From: Haemonchus contortus
Lineage: Eukaryota; Nematoda; Chromadorea; Rhabditida; Trichostrongylidae
Assembly: GCA_000469685.2 (NCBI GenBank)
Contig: LS997562.1
Span: forward strand, 30,479,928 to 30,543,927
DNA length: 64,000 nt
Direction of reading: 5' to 3'
In this document: piece after piece, positions 43,771 to 55,143 of the stretch
Numbering within the stretch: the stretch's first letter is position 1
How the letters are laid out: every line of letters starts with the position of its first letter
Program-made: the position numbers and the translations under genes
Notes under the pieces: model-generated
What the model was told of the DNA's origin: nothing
Database searches by the model: none
The model's input: only the letters and a program-made list of their open reading frames with translations

Positions 43771-46127
43771 ATCTCAACCATCTAGAGTTGCGTTAAGGCG
43801 GTAATGTAGTAATTCTCGGAGTGCTGACAGAACACGGTGGACGCCCTCGCTATCACTTAACTCTGCCCAAAGAGTAAGATAGATGTGACCTATGCTGAAC
43901 CTTGGTACGTAAGAAATCCTCAATGGGACACAATGTCTACCTTTAAATAGTCCATTCATGCATCCCTCGATTAGAGTCATTGTATGCGTCTCACACTATC
44001 AAGAAATTGTCATTTTCCAGGTGTACTTCTGGTCCACCATTCTCGTGACGCAACGGGAGCTCAGGCGTTGTTAAAAGTTGAATTATGTTATGTGACAACG
44101 GCTCTGTCAGACCCTTCCGAATTTCACTGAACGGAGAAGCGCTTTCATCCATTGGCGACCATGCCTTTCAAGCATGTCTGGTGTGTGGGACCGAGCACGC
44201 TTTTCCCGGAATGTTGCTGTGGCCCGTCAGCGGGTCACACAGTTCCAGGAGCAACCTGATTCTAAACGAATCCCTTCCTTCAGAACAAGTTCCAACTAAC
44301 ACAGAAGAAGTAATAAGTCATCCACAAATTTTGCTTGCTGCGTTATAGCATTTACTGTTACTTTGTTGTGTTTTACAGGAAGTACTAAGCTGTTCTCAAC
44401 TTGTCTCTGAACTTCCGTAGCGTGTGAGACCCAGAGTCAATCCAGAGATATCATAAAACTCAGTCTAGACACGGGTGATGGATGATCTTCTCAAATCCTC
44501 GATGGTTTTGTTAGAAGCAGACAGCAGTGTTGTGATGAACTTTGTAGACCCTCACTTTGAAGTGTGAACGGCAAATCTCCCTGTCCAAAGACAATCCACA
44601 ATTCAGAATAAAACTCTGAGAGACCCGGAGAAGATGCCGTGGTTGCTACATGGAAGATTCAAGGAAAAACGTCGCACTTATGATTTATGTCTATAATCTT
44701 TAGGCTAGTGCGCTATTGAGATATTTACGAAAAAGTCGGTGGAAATAACTTATCCATCAGCCTAATATTCTCTCAATCAAGTGCAAATACCTTCTTCACA
44801 GATGCTGATTAACTGACCAAGAGTTTTACACACCATCATCCTTACATTCATTTCAGAGAAGAAAATTGGATGGAGCGTTATAGGCTATATATTCGTTCTT
44901 ATCTGAATAAAATACTGAACGAATCTCATTTCCGTTTTCAATTTTAGGCCTGCTGCTTCAAACATGAAGTGCCAGAACTAACATTTTGGAACACCTCACT
45001 TTTTCGCTTCTATCGTGGTTGTAGAGCTACTGGTGTTCTTCACAATATATGAGAAAGTATGTGTGAAACGCGAATGTGAAACAGAAGACGACATTATCGC
45101 AGAGCACATGTGAAACTGGTTAACAATTTTTCGATTGGACAGTTTTTCACCTCAAGGTGGGCTCGACCAGTAGGCATGGATGATGATCTTTTGAAGGCCT
45201 TGACCTAAGCCGACCCTCGTGTAATCCATGTAGACTTACCGAAAAGATCAACGCATCCATGGTCATAATTCACGAGGATATCGGAAAGCCTGGACTGGTA
45301 AAAAAGCTTGACGTTCAGATGCCACATGAATTGAGTGGTAATACACTCGACGCTGGGGGCTAGTGCCTGCAATTTGTGCTTGAAACATAGTGAAGATAAT
45401 CTATACTTGAAGTGAACAGTGGCTGTTGACAATGTATTGACAGTGTATATGATAATCATAAATACAAACGATCATGATAATTATCGGCTGCACGTACTCA
45501 AACAAGGTTCAAAGCCAATTTTCACCTAAAGAAGGTTATACTACCGATTTCGTGGGATTACTCAGGTGATGTATAGTTTGTAGTGCTCCCACACAACCAG
45601 AATATTAACTTGGACCTGTGCTGCACCCACCGTACAGGCCCTGATCACGCGCCATCCGGAAACCTCTTGCTTCGGTCTTTGCAGGCAGGCTCCTTGAATA
45701 CGAAATTCCTTGCCGAAGATCATGATATCAAAACTAGTGGTCCAATTTGTGGCCGAAAAGCCCGATCTTCTGAGAGAGAGGGCTGGAATTGCCAGGGCGA
45801 TGGCAAAGGACAATTGGACATGATTAGATTTATATCATTGATTAAGGTTATTTGATAGAAGAATTTTTTAACGAGTTGCTCGAAAGTCTTATTACTTTCC
45901 GAAGAAACTAATATGTAGGTGCCGCCCGGATACTGTTAAATTCAGTGGTTACACAAATATAACATCAATAACCAATTGAAAATGCCCGCTCCAGGCCCGA
46001 GACAAATGTTTTCCTACACCCACCAGCTGGATAAACAGCATATGATGTTCATGAGGTGAATGCCGCGTTATGATGACGCAAAAGTCGAGAAACGAATGTT
46101 TTTTGACTCTATGGAAACTAGATCGAG
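43771..46127. other. Intergenic, mostly unrecognised
   Basis: CATCCATTGGCGACCATGCC (44150) with GGCCCGTCAGCGGGTCACAC (44222) looks like a third, decayed copy of the TTAA-type MITE. The open frames around 45562-45855 (both strands) have no domain I can name. No gene is supported. Confidence 0.45.
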
Positions 46128-46275
46128 GTGATGGGTGGCAGGCGGCGCATTATTACATAGGCATGGTCTGAGAATCGAATCCATGGTCGATACCCGCTTA
46201 AGCCAACAAATCCTCTGATCCCCACAGGGTAAGTATACCCACCAGCTGACTTAGCTGTCAATGTTGATACTAAAC
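46128..46275 (+). mobile_element. tRNA-headed SINE, copy 3 (decayed)
   Basis: It has GGCAGGCGGCGCATTATTAC as A-box-like sequence and CTGAGAATCGAATCCATGG as B-box-like sequence (46168-46186), followed by AAGCCAACAAATCC. It is more diverged than the other two copies. Confidence 0.45.
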
Positions 46276-49200
46276 TGAGTGTTGTCAAGTATTACAGTTG
46301 TAACCGTGCAACCCCTACTTGTTTTGCCTTTAATTTGCGACGAGCAATGTTGAAAGGCCACAAACGCACTCAAAACCCACTATGATTCCGAATAGAAGTC
46401 GAATGTGGCAGGCTTACCTCGCTAATGGGATTGATTGAAGCCGGAACGCCAAAAACTTTACCCTTCACTCTTTATAGAAACCAGTACTTTTGCAGTCCCT
46501 TCTAACACAAAGCCCCTGTTTTTGAGAAGGGCGAGATCTGTTGTTTCTGCCCCCGTCTCTTGTAATTTAAAACGTCGTAATGGTATTCGTAATGTTAATA
46601 TAGCATTCATTATGCTGGATCGAATCCTTTTAGATTTACTTCCGACAAGATTCACTGAAAAATATTATGGGCATTGTTGTTTTGGAGGGTGAAACAATTT
46701 GTGATGACTTCCTTTCCCATGTATTAGAATCAAAGCCTGAACCTCCAATCATCTTTGTAGTTTTATTCCACGAGTAACTCTCATAAGAGTGACATGTAGA
46801 GCTTTTTATAAAGTCTGTGAATCATCAGAAACATCAGAACTTTAAGAAGGTGAACTCATGATCTCATTCGATGATAACATCGCTTCACCTAAACTATTGC
46901 AATGACTGAGTCGTCAGTTGTGCCAGCATGATGATGATGCCAGCGGTGATGAATGTATCAATTGATTTCGACCATTTTCTAAGGGGGCCCTAACATTAAA
47001 CAAAGTTAGAAGCTTTTATGAGCCTGGGCGAGTTGATAAAAACGATAACTTCCGCTGCACATGTGCGGAACGAGCCCTGCGGAAGGGCCAACTAATTGGA
47101 ATCCTGGCTGAACTGAAGACGTGTATCAGTTGTTGGGCTAAGATTATGAAGCGGACTGTGGATTGAAGATTAGGGCGTATATGGTCTCTTAACGGCCCGG
47201 TTAATGAAATGAAACCAAGTGCATGCGGAGTTTGGTGAGATACTCGGTTCTCAACGCTCATTTGCCCATCTAAATTGTTCATGTGATCAATTCCCTGCGT
47301 AAAGTTCAGCGAAATAGTTAAAGGCACAGTTAACAATAAAACTGGCTCATGAGATATCCCGCTAGGATAAATCTGTGGCTCCTTGTATGCCATATTGCGA
47401 TCTTATCACTTCCCTAACTACCGATGCACTATTCTACCGGAACTCTAGCAGGTCAGCTATTTTACATTCGTATTATATTGCTTGAGCATGAGATTGCAGT
47501 TGAGCGCTTCTGAACAACGTAAGAAACTTGATCCTCCGCAGGCACTGAATGTGTTTCCACTTTACACTATCATGAGGCACCTCTGAGATCTCGTAGGTAG
47601 GAATGTTCGGCTGGTTTGTTGAGTTGGGGCGTGGACAGAGGGGGAAGGAGGAAGGAAAGTGAGTGGGGGATGGGGGCGTGGAAGAGGAACGAAAAGCTGT
47701 GACCACTTTCTAAGTCGCATCGCATAGTCATACCTGCCTAGCATCCCATGCTCATTGACATTAGTAAGAGTTGCCCATGCTCATCAAATACCATATGAAG
47801 ACATTCTTCTTTTCTGATATCTACTCTTTTTCGTGGTGATCTTCAAATCTTAACTAGGTGCTTATGTGGAGAGAAATGTTGACTAGCGACAAGCTTTTTG
47901 TCATTTGCTGGACTGTTTTGGTGTTACCTGAACCTGTGCAAAGACAATCATGACTCAACTTGATTCGCATTTATATGTATCATGATCGTATTCTGGAGCT
48001 TTTGTTTGAATTTCAGGCATATTCGAATAATCTGAAAGTCACATTAATCTAATTACCTTGAAGGTCAGCTAATATTAATAACCGCGGTAGAAATGAGGGA
48101 CTTTCCAAGAGAAGTATCCGAGCACTTTATATCGACATTTGATGTCTTTCTATATCTTTAACTTCTGTCTTTCATATGTCGAGAAAGACCCCAAAACCAA
48201 TCTCAGCGCTCAGTAGCTCCTCTTCCCAGAAATTACAGTTCGCTTCATCCACGGGACCTTTGCGAAACTTCTTGAAGGACGACAAAAATTCTGTGATCCA
48301 GTTTGACCACGAAGTCTTCGTCCTAAAAGTAATTACTAAAAAATAAACTTTCGACCCAACAGGCTCCATCATGCTACCGTAGATTCGGGTGATTTCTCAT
48401 GGCTAAAGAAGCCCGTGCAGAAGGGGCGTATGATAAACGGAGGCAGCTGTGTGAGAAATGTGTTTTAAAATGTTCTAACCCACTCGCCAGTTAACGTGCA
48501 TTTTGCAAGGTTTTGGTGATCGGTGATCCTAGACAGGACTGGTTCAACGTAAAGTACGGGTAGGACCGCTCTGTCCTGTCGACTTCTTCCTTCAAGTATG
48601 TCAGTAAGCTTCTCATGTACATGGTGTGAGTAAAGACCATCAGAGACAGTCTTTAGACCCTTGCAAAGCTTTCGAGAAGTGCTGCTCAAGTAAATTAGTT
48701 ATGGAAAGGACACATGAAGGAATCTCTAGGTCAAACCTTTCTGTGTGTTTGCATAAAAATGAAATTGAAAATTGTGCTCTTAGTTGAGACAACTTCTTCC
48801 ATCTGTACTGCATTCATTGTGTATTGCGCTCACTTCTTTTTTTGAAGCGTTCCGAAAAACAAATATTTGGTTTCTTACGACATTTGACGCACTTGACATC
48901 GCTGCTCAACGCCAGATTCTGCCAATATCTCCAGTATAGCTCCACAGGATTTTGGATAAATCTTTCAAAATAGTATGAATAAATACAAAAGGGAACTTTT
49001 CTGTACCTTCCTGAAATACCAAAGATCGCTTAGAAAAACAAAACTTCTCTCAAACCAGTCTCTGTATACGCCTACGACACAAGCAGTCGGCTACTCGAGC
49101 GGTCTTATCCTTCTACTTGAACCCAGCTGTAAAAAGAAGATTAATGGCAAAAAACCAGATTATGTACCACGAGGCTTCTGCACAATAATACCCTTCTTTT

Positions 49201-49767
49201 TTTCCTCAGAAATTCCTTACTTTACCATTATTGACACCCATTGTTCATCATGAGGCGACCATCTTGTTTAGCCTAGTAGGCCAGCATTATGGTGTAGGTA
49301 ATGGGTTATTCGTAGGTGATAACTTTTCGTTAAATACCTAATGCCCCCCTAGTTTACAAGTGGGATGCTTTCATTACGGTGAATTGATGCATTCTATTTG
49401 GATTTAAACTTTTTTACAAGACCTGAACTCAAGTCCATATGCAGTACCTACTGTAATGACGCTTGCACTCTCGAAAAAATATGTGGAATTGCTTTTTTGG
49501 TTCCCTCCTGGTATGGGACAGTCCAGAGTTGAGATAGTCGCAACTCAGCTCACCGAGCTCCACATAGTAGTAGAGTCTTCAGAGTATTATATAGGAATCT
49601 AGGGAGGTTTGACTCTGAATAGCTAGATTTTAAGACACAACCACTTCTTTAAAAGGATATTCTGTCTAACTACAAGGAGACAGCGATATAATCGATAAAC
49701 GATCCCGGACTCCAGTTACTGCAGAAGTTTTCCAGCCAACTTGTTCAGAATGTGCATTAGCATTACA
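46276..49767. other. Intergenic, nothing firm
   Basis: I see one AGGCACAGTTAACAATA-type repeat end near 47320 and several unsupported open frames (for example 47016-47393 minus, 48465-48689 minus, 48975-49253 plus). None shows a domain or consistent splice signals. Confidence 0.45.
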
Positions 49768-50280
49768 TACAGTAGCGCTCAAAAGTATTCGGCGAAATGC
49801 TTTTTGTAGTTGTAACTTTCGGTCATAACTCCTTTCCTACTGGATCTAATCAAGCGAAATTTCAATATGTGTGGCATTTGTGTAGTGTGAATATTTACCA
49901 CTATTAACCTGCAATCTGGTCATGTTCCAGATATCCAAAAGGGCTTGAACAAAAAAGCAACTGGAAATACGAATGGTGGTCCTCCTAGGAGTCCTTTCCT
50001 TTTTGCCATGTCTCAAGTGTACGAGCACTAATGTCGAACCCAGAAGAGAAGAAGAACGTACATAAGGTCGGAATAACTGCAGACGTCACAAACTTGCTTT
50101 CAGCATAGTCTACAAACACCTCCCCATTACTATGTGGATATGGCTGCTTTGCAGTCAAGTAGTGTTGGACAGTGTAAAATATGCTTCAGTTAAACATATC
50201 AAAATTTCATGTGATTTGCTCCAGTGGGAAAAAAGTTACGACAAGTTAAAGTTGGCCGAATACTTTTGAGCGCTACTGTA
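49768..50280. mobile_element. Tc1/mariner-type MITE, copy 2
   Basis: The element is 513 bp including TA at both ends. The termini CAGTAGCGCTCAAAAGTATT and the inverse are perfect over about 24 bp. It is very similar throughout to the copy at 56887-57398. No coding capacity. Confidence 0.93.
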
Positions 50281-51239
50281 TGTTGTGTGGCTTTAAGTAC
50301 AGTACGCAATCCTGGTGAACTGACCACCATTCCTTTACATGCATGGCTTGGTTTACATTTCCGGCCTTAAGTTCCTCACTCCCCGATTTCGAAACAGTCG
50401 AATGCGTAGATCATAAAGCTAAAAATGGAAACAAACTGGATTCATACCAAGGGGTGATCATCGGTTTGGAAAGGAATTAAAAGGTAATGAAGAAAAACCA
50501 GGATAAGCTTGATATTGGCGGTCATACAATGGAGATACTGACTCGTAATCAATTTGATCCTGAATTTCCTGTAGAGTACGTACTGAAGTCTGTGGATGTA
50601 GTTGCCAATATCGCCGTTGTCTTCTGGAACTAGGACAAATATACCTTTCCTGATTGCTCGAACACCATCTTTTAGAGCTTGCTGGGCTGTAATAACTGGC
50701 ACTATACCCAATTTCCAAAAGACAACTATGAACCGACTTATATTAGGGAAAAAGTAAAAAAAGAAAGTTCACATCTTCTTGTGAATTTGGCGTTCGTTAC
50801 AGTAGATACTGTGTGCTTCTCTCCAAGATAATTTTTTGGCAATATGTAGTCGATTCGTTGATTCCATTTTGATAGAGTGTGAATAAAGATCGTCAGGTCC
50901 GTATTCGAAGGTAGTTATTTTCTGCAGTATCAGCCATGGTTTCGAAATAATGGGTTGACGAAGGTGTCAGGAGGATACGGTGGAAAAGAAATTTCGGACA
51001 AGCTCGATACCACATTTCAAACAATTCGTCGTCTTCAAGGGTTTGAAAGTAGCTTGAAGCTCCGATCTTTGGTTTGCCCGATGAAGCGCCCGAAGCACTA
51101 GGCCAGTTGCAACAACTCTCAGAAATTCGAACTCGAAAAGATCCTAGCCAAGTAACCAACTTGCTGCTGATTCTGGTTCCACCGGCGTTGGCGTCCAACT
51201 CCATTACATAAAAAACCGAGAGAACAACAGTCGTTAAAT
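50281..51239. other. Intergenic, nothing recognised
   Basis: Short frames at 50442-50718 (minus) and 50893-51261 (minus) have no recognisable motif. Part of the latter may belong to the upstream end of the Penelope relic that follows. Confidence 0.4.
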
Positions 51240-52930
51240 ATGACTTATGCGATGATCTCAAAGCACACAGAAACTAACGGATGGCAGAAGATTTTGGCCC
51301 ATGTATTTCAGCCATTCAGCTTTGGATTTCTCGAGCGGATGTGTAAAGCTTCCATTTATCTTTTTAGCATCGACTTCATCCTCGTAGCTAGGATTTTGCA
51401 TTTAATGGCGAGATCATTGCTTGTTGTTTGTCTAGTCGGTGCCCTCCGAGTGACGTGTGTAGGCGTGCAGCACCTTTGCCTGCTAGATGTTCTTTGACGC
51501 GTATGTCCAGCTTCCTCCCCCGTCTCACCAATAAACATTTATTATATTTTGTCACAGGATGAGTACTGAACTTGATAATTGTCCCTCGCTGGGTGCAATC
51601 TCTTTTTTCCAAACGTACAAATGATTTGATTTCCCATATCAGATATATGCACGCAGAAGTCTATTGTGGATTAATTAACAGTTGATATTTCCCTCTGGTA
51701 GATTTATCAAGACAACATCATTAGTTAACAGAAACGAAAATCCTGCGCGGGCCCTCGGCTTCTACAGTAATCCCTAGCTTACCCACCGCCCACCCTCGTC
51801 TCCTCCCTGTTATAGTGACAGTGACATCTCATGTCATCTCACGAGTGACACAGTCCTTACTCAATGCTCCTTTCGACGCTTCGTATTCGTGGCGAGAAAG
51901 AGAATTTGCGTATTGTAATGGGGTCATGCCGTCCAGGATTACTGTAAGAACCGAGTGCTGTGCTGAATTTTCGTTTCTGTTCATTACCCAAACCCGATCG
52001 TTCAGTAAATTGTCGGTTTTCTGCATTGATTCTGTCCGACATGAGAGGAAGCGGGAGATGCACCATATCTTCACAATGTTTTGGCGAATATTTCTGTGAA
52101 TTTGATCTTCTGCGTTGTATCCCATAGCCATTCAACTTAGATTTCGTATTACGAGGTTCCTACGGTTCCACTTCGCCTGCCTGAATTTCTGCAGCTTTTC
52201 TGTACATGTCACAGACAATTGCACAGCTCTGGAGTGGGCAGAGTTTGCGTGAAGATCGCTGTTCTTTGAGCTGCTCTTCCAATACCACTTCACACTGTCC
52301 CCTCCGCGCGAGATGATCAGATGTGTTAAGGTAGAAGCCATCTGAAGCTATTGTCGGTTGAAAATATCAAAGAGTTCATCCATCTCGTGCTGTGTTGATA
52401 TAGCTACGTAGCAGTTATCGATGTATCAAGAGCGCATGATGGGTATGCGCACTATAACTGCTCTTATTCTACTCGTGCCTGGGAACCTTGCGCAAAACTG
52501 AAATCACAATTTCTGCTTCATGATCGTTTAACATTTTAGAATCCGCATGGAGAGTTCCGTTGTCACTCTCTTCCGTATAAAGCGAGGTTGCATCAAGCGA
52601 CTCTATTACAAGCGATTTTCTTAAAGCCTACATGAACGCAGGAAATTCATTGGTGCTGGGCAGATGTGACAGGACGTAGCGGAACAATGACCAACAACTC
52701 TATTGAGGAAATTGGACATGGGGTCTCTTGGTCCTCTCACACAGCAAGTTATGGGCGCCAATTTCTAATCACTAGCTTGAACATGCCATAAAACCGGGAA
52801 CAAGTGGTATCACACTTCAATCTTTTAGACAAATTTCCATCTAGTTCCGATTGAATCTCACAAGGCCCGTGGAGGTGTGAAAAACTCTTTTCCTTGGAGA
52901 TACTGAGAAATTGAAGCATTACTGAGGTGG
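51240..52930 (-). mobile_element. Penelope-like element relic
   Basis: Minus-strand remains, in order: an RT fragment near 52440-52380 (YIDNCYVAISTQHEMDELF), then the post-RT WYWKSSSKNSDLHANSAHSR block (about 52290-52230), then a linker with SCRTESMQKT near 52030, then a GIY-YIG part (LDIRVKEHLAGKGAARLHTS, LGGHRLDKQQ, about 51510-51410). Frames are broken at many places. Confidence 0.7.
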
Positions 52931-52939
52931 AGCTTCGTG

Positions 52940-53985
52940 ACCCGTCCCATTGAACAGGATAGAACTACGTTTGTTCCTCCCATGTCGCTTATGGAAAGGC
53001 ACTTGGGAATCTGTGGCTTGCGGCGAGATCAAGATGACTTTATCATTCGAAGCTTCCACGGAGCTACAACATCTAGGCAAATTTCTATAATCCAAGGAGT
53101 GTCAGTTTGGCGCGTGCAAGCAGATCGGAAGAAACATGAGGTCACAGAGTGGGCCGAAATCAAAAGTCACCCAAAAGCAGGGAGAATGACGTCGTATTGT
53201 CGACAGCAACTTGTTCAGCGTGTAAGGGATGACCCGCGTCGAAATTCTTCGCGAACTCTCGACCTGAAGGACCAAGCCATCTGCAAACACTGTTCGACGT
53301 CTCTTGAGAGAGGCCGGTTTGTTTGGACGTCGATTTGTCACCGTCCAGTAAAGGAGCCGCTGATTTCTGCCAAGAATCGCAAAGCGCTTCTCGACTATGC
53401 TCATGCTACAAGAACTGGACAGTTTAGCAGTGGTGTGAGTCGTCTGAAGTGGCAAATCGAAGTTTTTGCTGTTTTTAAGGGATGAAATCAAGTTTGTGTG
53501 ACGTCCATCGATTCCAGTACCAGGGTGAACGTACCGTGATCGTCGGCAGCTTCTGTGGCGAATGAGTTTACCCCCCTCTATGGTATAGAGGATAAGGAGG
53601 ATAAGGAGGACAAGATTTGCCCCAACATTGTGGAGGTTGTTATCTGACCGTTTTTCGCAGTATTGGCCAGCTGGCTTCATTTCTCAGCAGGGCAATTACC
53701 CGAAACACAAATCCGGAGGTGCTCTCCAACTGATTCCGTTCCTCTCCCGTCACAATCACCAGATCTGAATCCAATTGAACATCGATGAGATACACTCGAA
53801 CGTCAAGTTGAAAGCCTCTGGGCTCGCAATAAGTACGACAAGTTCCTCAACTTAAGACTGCATAGAAGAACATCCCTCAAGAGGAGGTTGACAAGCCTAT
53901 CAAGTCGATGCCACGCCTATTCAAACCATCATTGACGCCAAGGGTTGTACGACAAACCATCGGTGTCAACTTTGTTATACTTGCT
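52940..53985 (+). mobile_element. Tc1-like transposon relic
   Basis: Plus-strand frames carry RQQLVQRVRDDPRRNSSRTL and EPLISAKNRKALLDYAHA (to about 53410), then after frameshifts SQSPDLNPIEH (about 53750-53783), and finally LSSRCHAYSNHH and QGLYDKPSV near 53900-53965. These are the N-terminal helix-turn-helix, pre-catalytic and DD34E blocks of a Tc1-like transposase. It is inactive. Confidence 0.82.
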
Positions 53986-55128
53986 CTTACAGAAGTTGTT
54001 GGGCTCAGAAATTCAAATTCAATACAAGCTGGGTTTTTAGTGGTATTATGCTGCTTGACCTTTTTTCAGAGTAGCTTTTCATAATTTTTCACTATCAACT
54101 TACTTAGACGACTGAAAAATTGCCATCTGACCACATTCAGGTATTCGCAATAAAAAATCAGAAGAAAAGTTTGTGTTCTGAGGAAGTTACTTTTGAAAAG
54201 TCAGATCGCATACTTCCCTGAGCGGTACGTAGCAGTCTGCAGCAATTTGTTCAGAATAAGGAAAAGTCAGAAGTAGCTCACAGTAATGGAGGAAGACAAA
54301 AGGAATAGGTGGTGTATTTGTATTAAGGAGACAAACGGAAACCGAATTCTTTCTACTAGTGATGTGTGTTGAATCAGAGGCGGTGTTAGTGAGAGACGGG
54401 CAGTAGGAACGGTTTTGTGCTCTCGGTCCGCCGCACGCGGCTGTCGCGGACCATTTGCCTCGTTATAACAGTTCTAGCTTCCTCCAACTACAGCTCAATC
54501 GTTATGCTATTATCACTTATGATGGCATGGTTATGCTGTTAGTTCTTTTGTTCCTGAACTTATTACTTGCTGCTGCATTCTGCTACCTTCCTTCGCGCGC
54601 GGCGCTTCTCTCGCCGCGGCGCGACTATTTCGATCCTACTGCACCACACCCGATGTTGGTGTATTGGGAGAAAGGTACACCCTCACAATGCATGACCCAA
54701 AGATCCAGAAACGGAATTGGTTCATGCCAAAAAGCATTATCTATAAACGTTAAGACATCGTACCTGCATTCTGAAGTTCATTTGCATTTGCTAAGCTTCA
54801 TTCAAGTGTGGTCTCTCCCCTGAAATGTGAGCTTCATCGTTTTCATGATAAGTAGCCCTTAAGGATTGAAATTAAAAGTATCTATTGTTTTTCTGGGTGG
54901 TTTTTTTTTTCGATTGAAGGAGCCTTAATTGTGAGGAGTTGCAAACATATGACGAGCACGAGCATATGTGGGGTTAAAAAGGTTTTCCGTTTTCTCTCGA
55001 TGTATTCAGACCAATGGGTGGCTCCTCTGATTCCATTCGCTCTGTATGATACATGACATCATATAAGCTCTGAGCGAGGTCATGTACAGACGCGGACGTT
55101 GATTCCATATTTCCTTGCCTTCTTTTTC
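53986..55128. other. Upstream region of the Ig gene
   Basis: Here lies a 122-codon plus-strand frame (54455-54823) with a hydrophobic segment near residues 25-47. I recognise no family, and it may be chance. A short GGTCCGC...GCGGACC hairpin lies at about 54425-54453. The Ig gene's promoter is presumably within this stretch, but no specific element is evident. Confidence 0.4.
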
Positions 55129-55143
55129 AACAGACTTTCAGGA
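55129..55143 (+). promoter_or_regulatory. Probable trans-splice acceptor of the Ig gene
   Basis: A pyrimidine-rich tract followed by CAG and then CTTTCAG ends at 55141, two bases before the chosen ATG. Worm genes often receive a spliced leader at such a site just upstream of the start codon. An alternative is an ordinary cis-splice from an unseen upstream exon; no such exon was recognised between 54000 and 55130. Confidence 0.45.

Noticed and set aside
45562..45855. Possible nitrilase or beta-ureidopropionase fragment (would be a pathway neighbour of DPD)
   Set aside because: The resemblance is limited to a few residues, lacks the catalytic Glu-Lys-Cys motifs, and the opposite strand is equally open.
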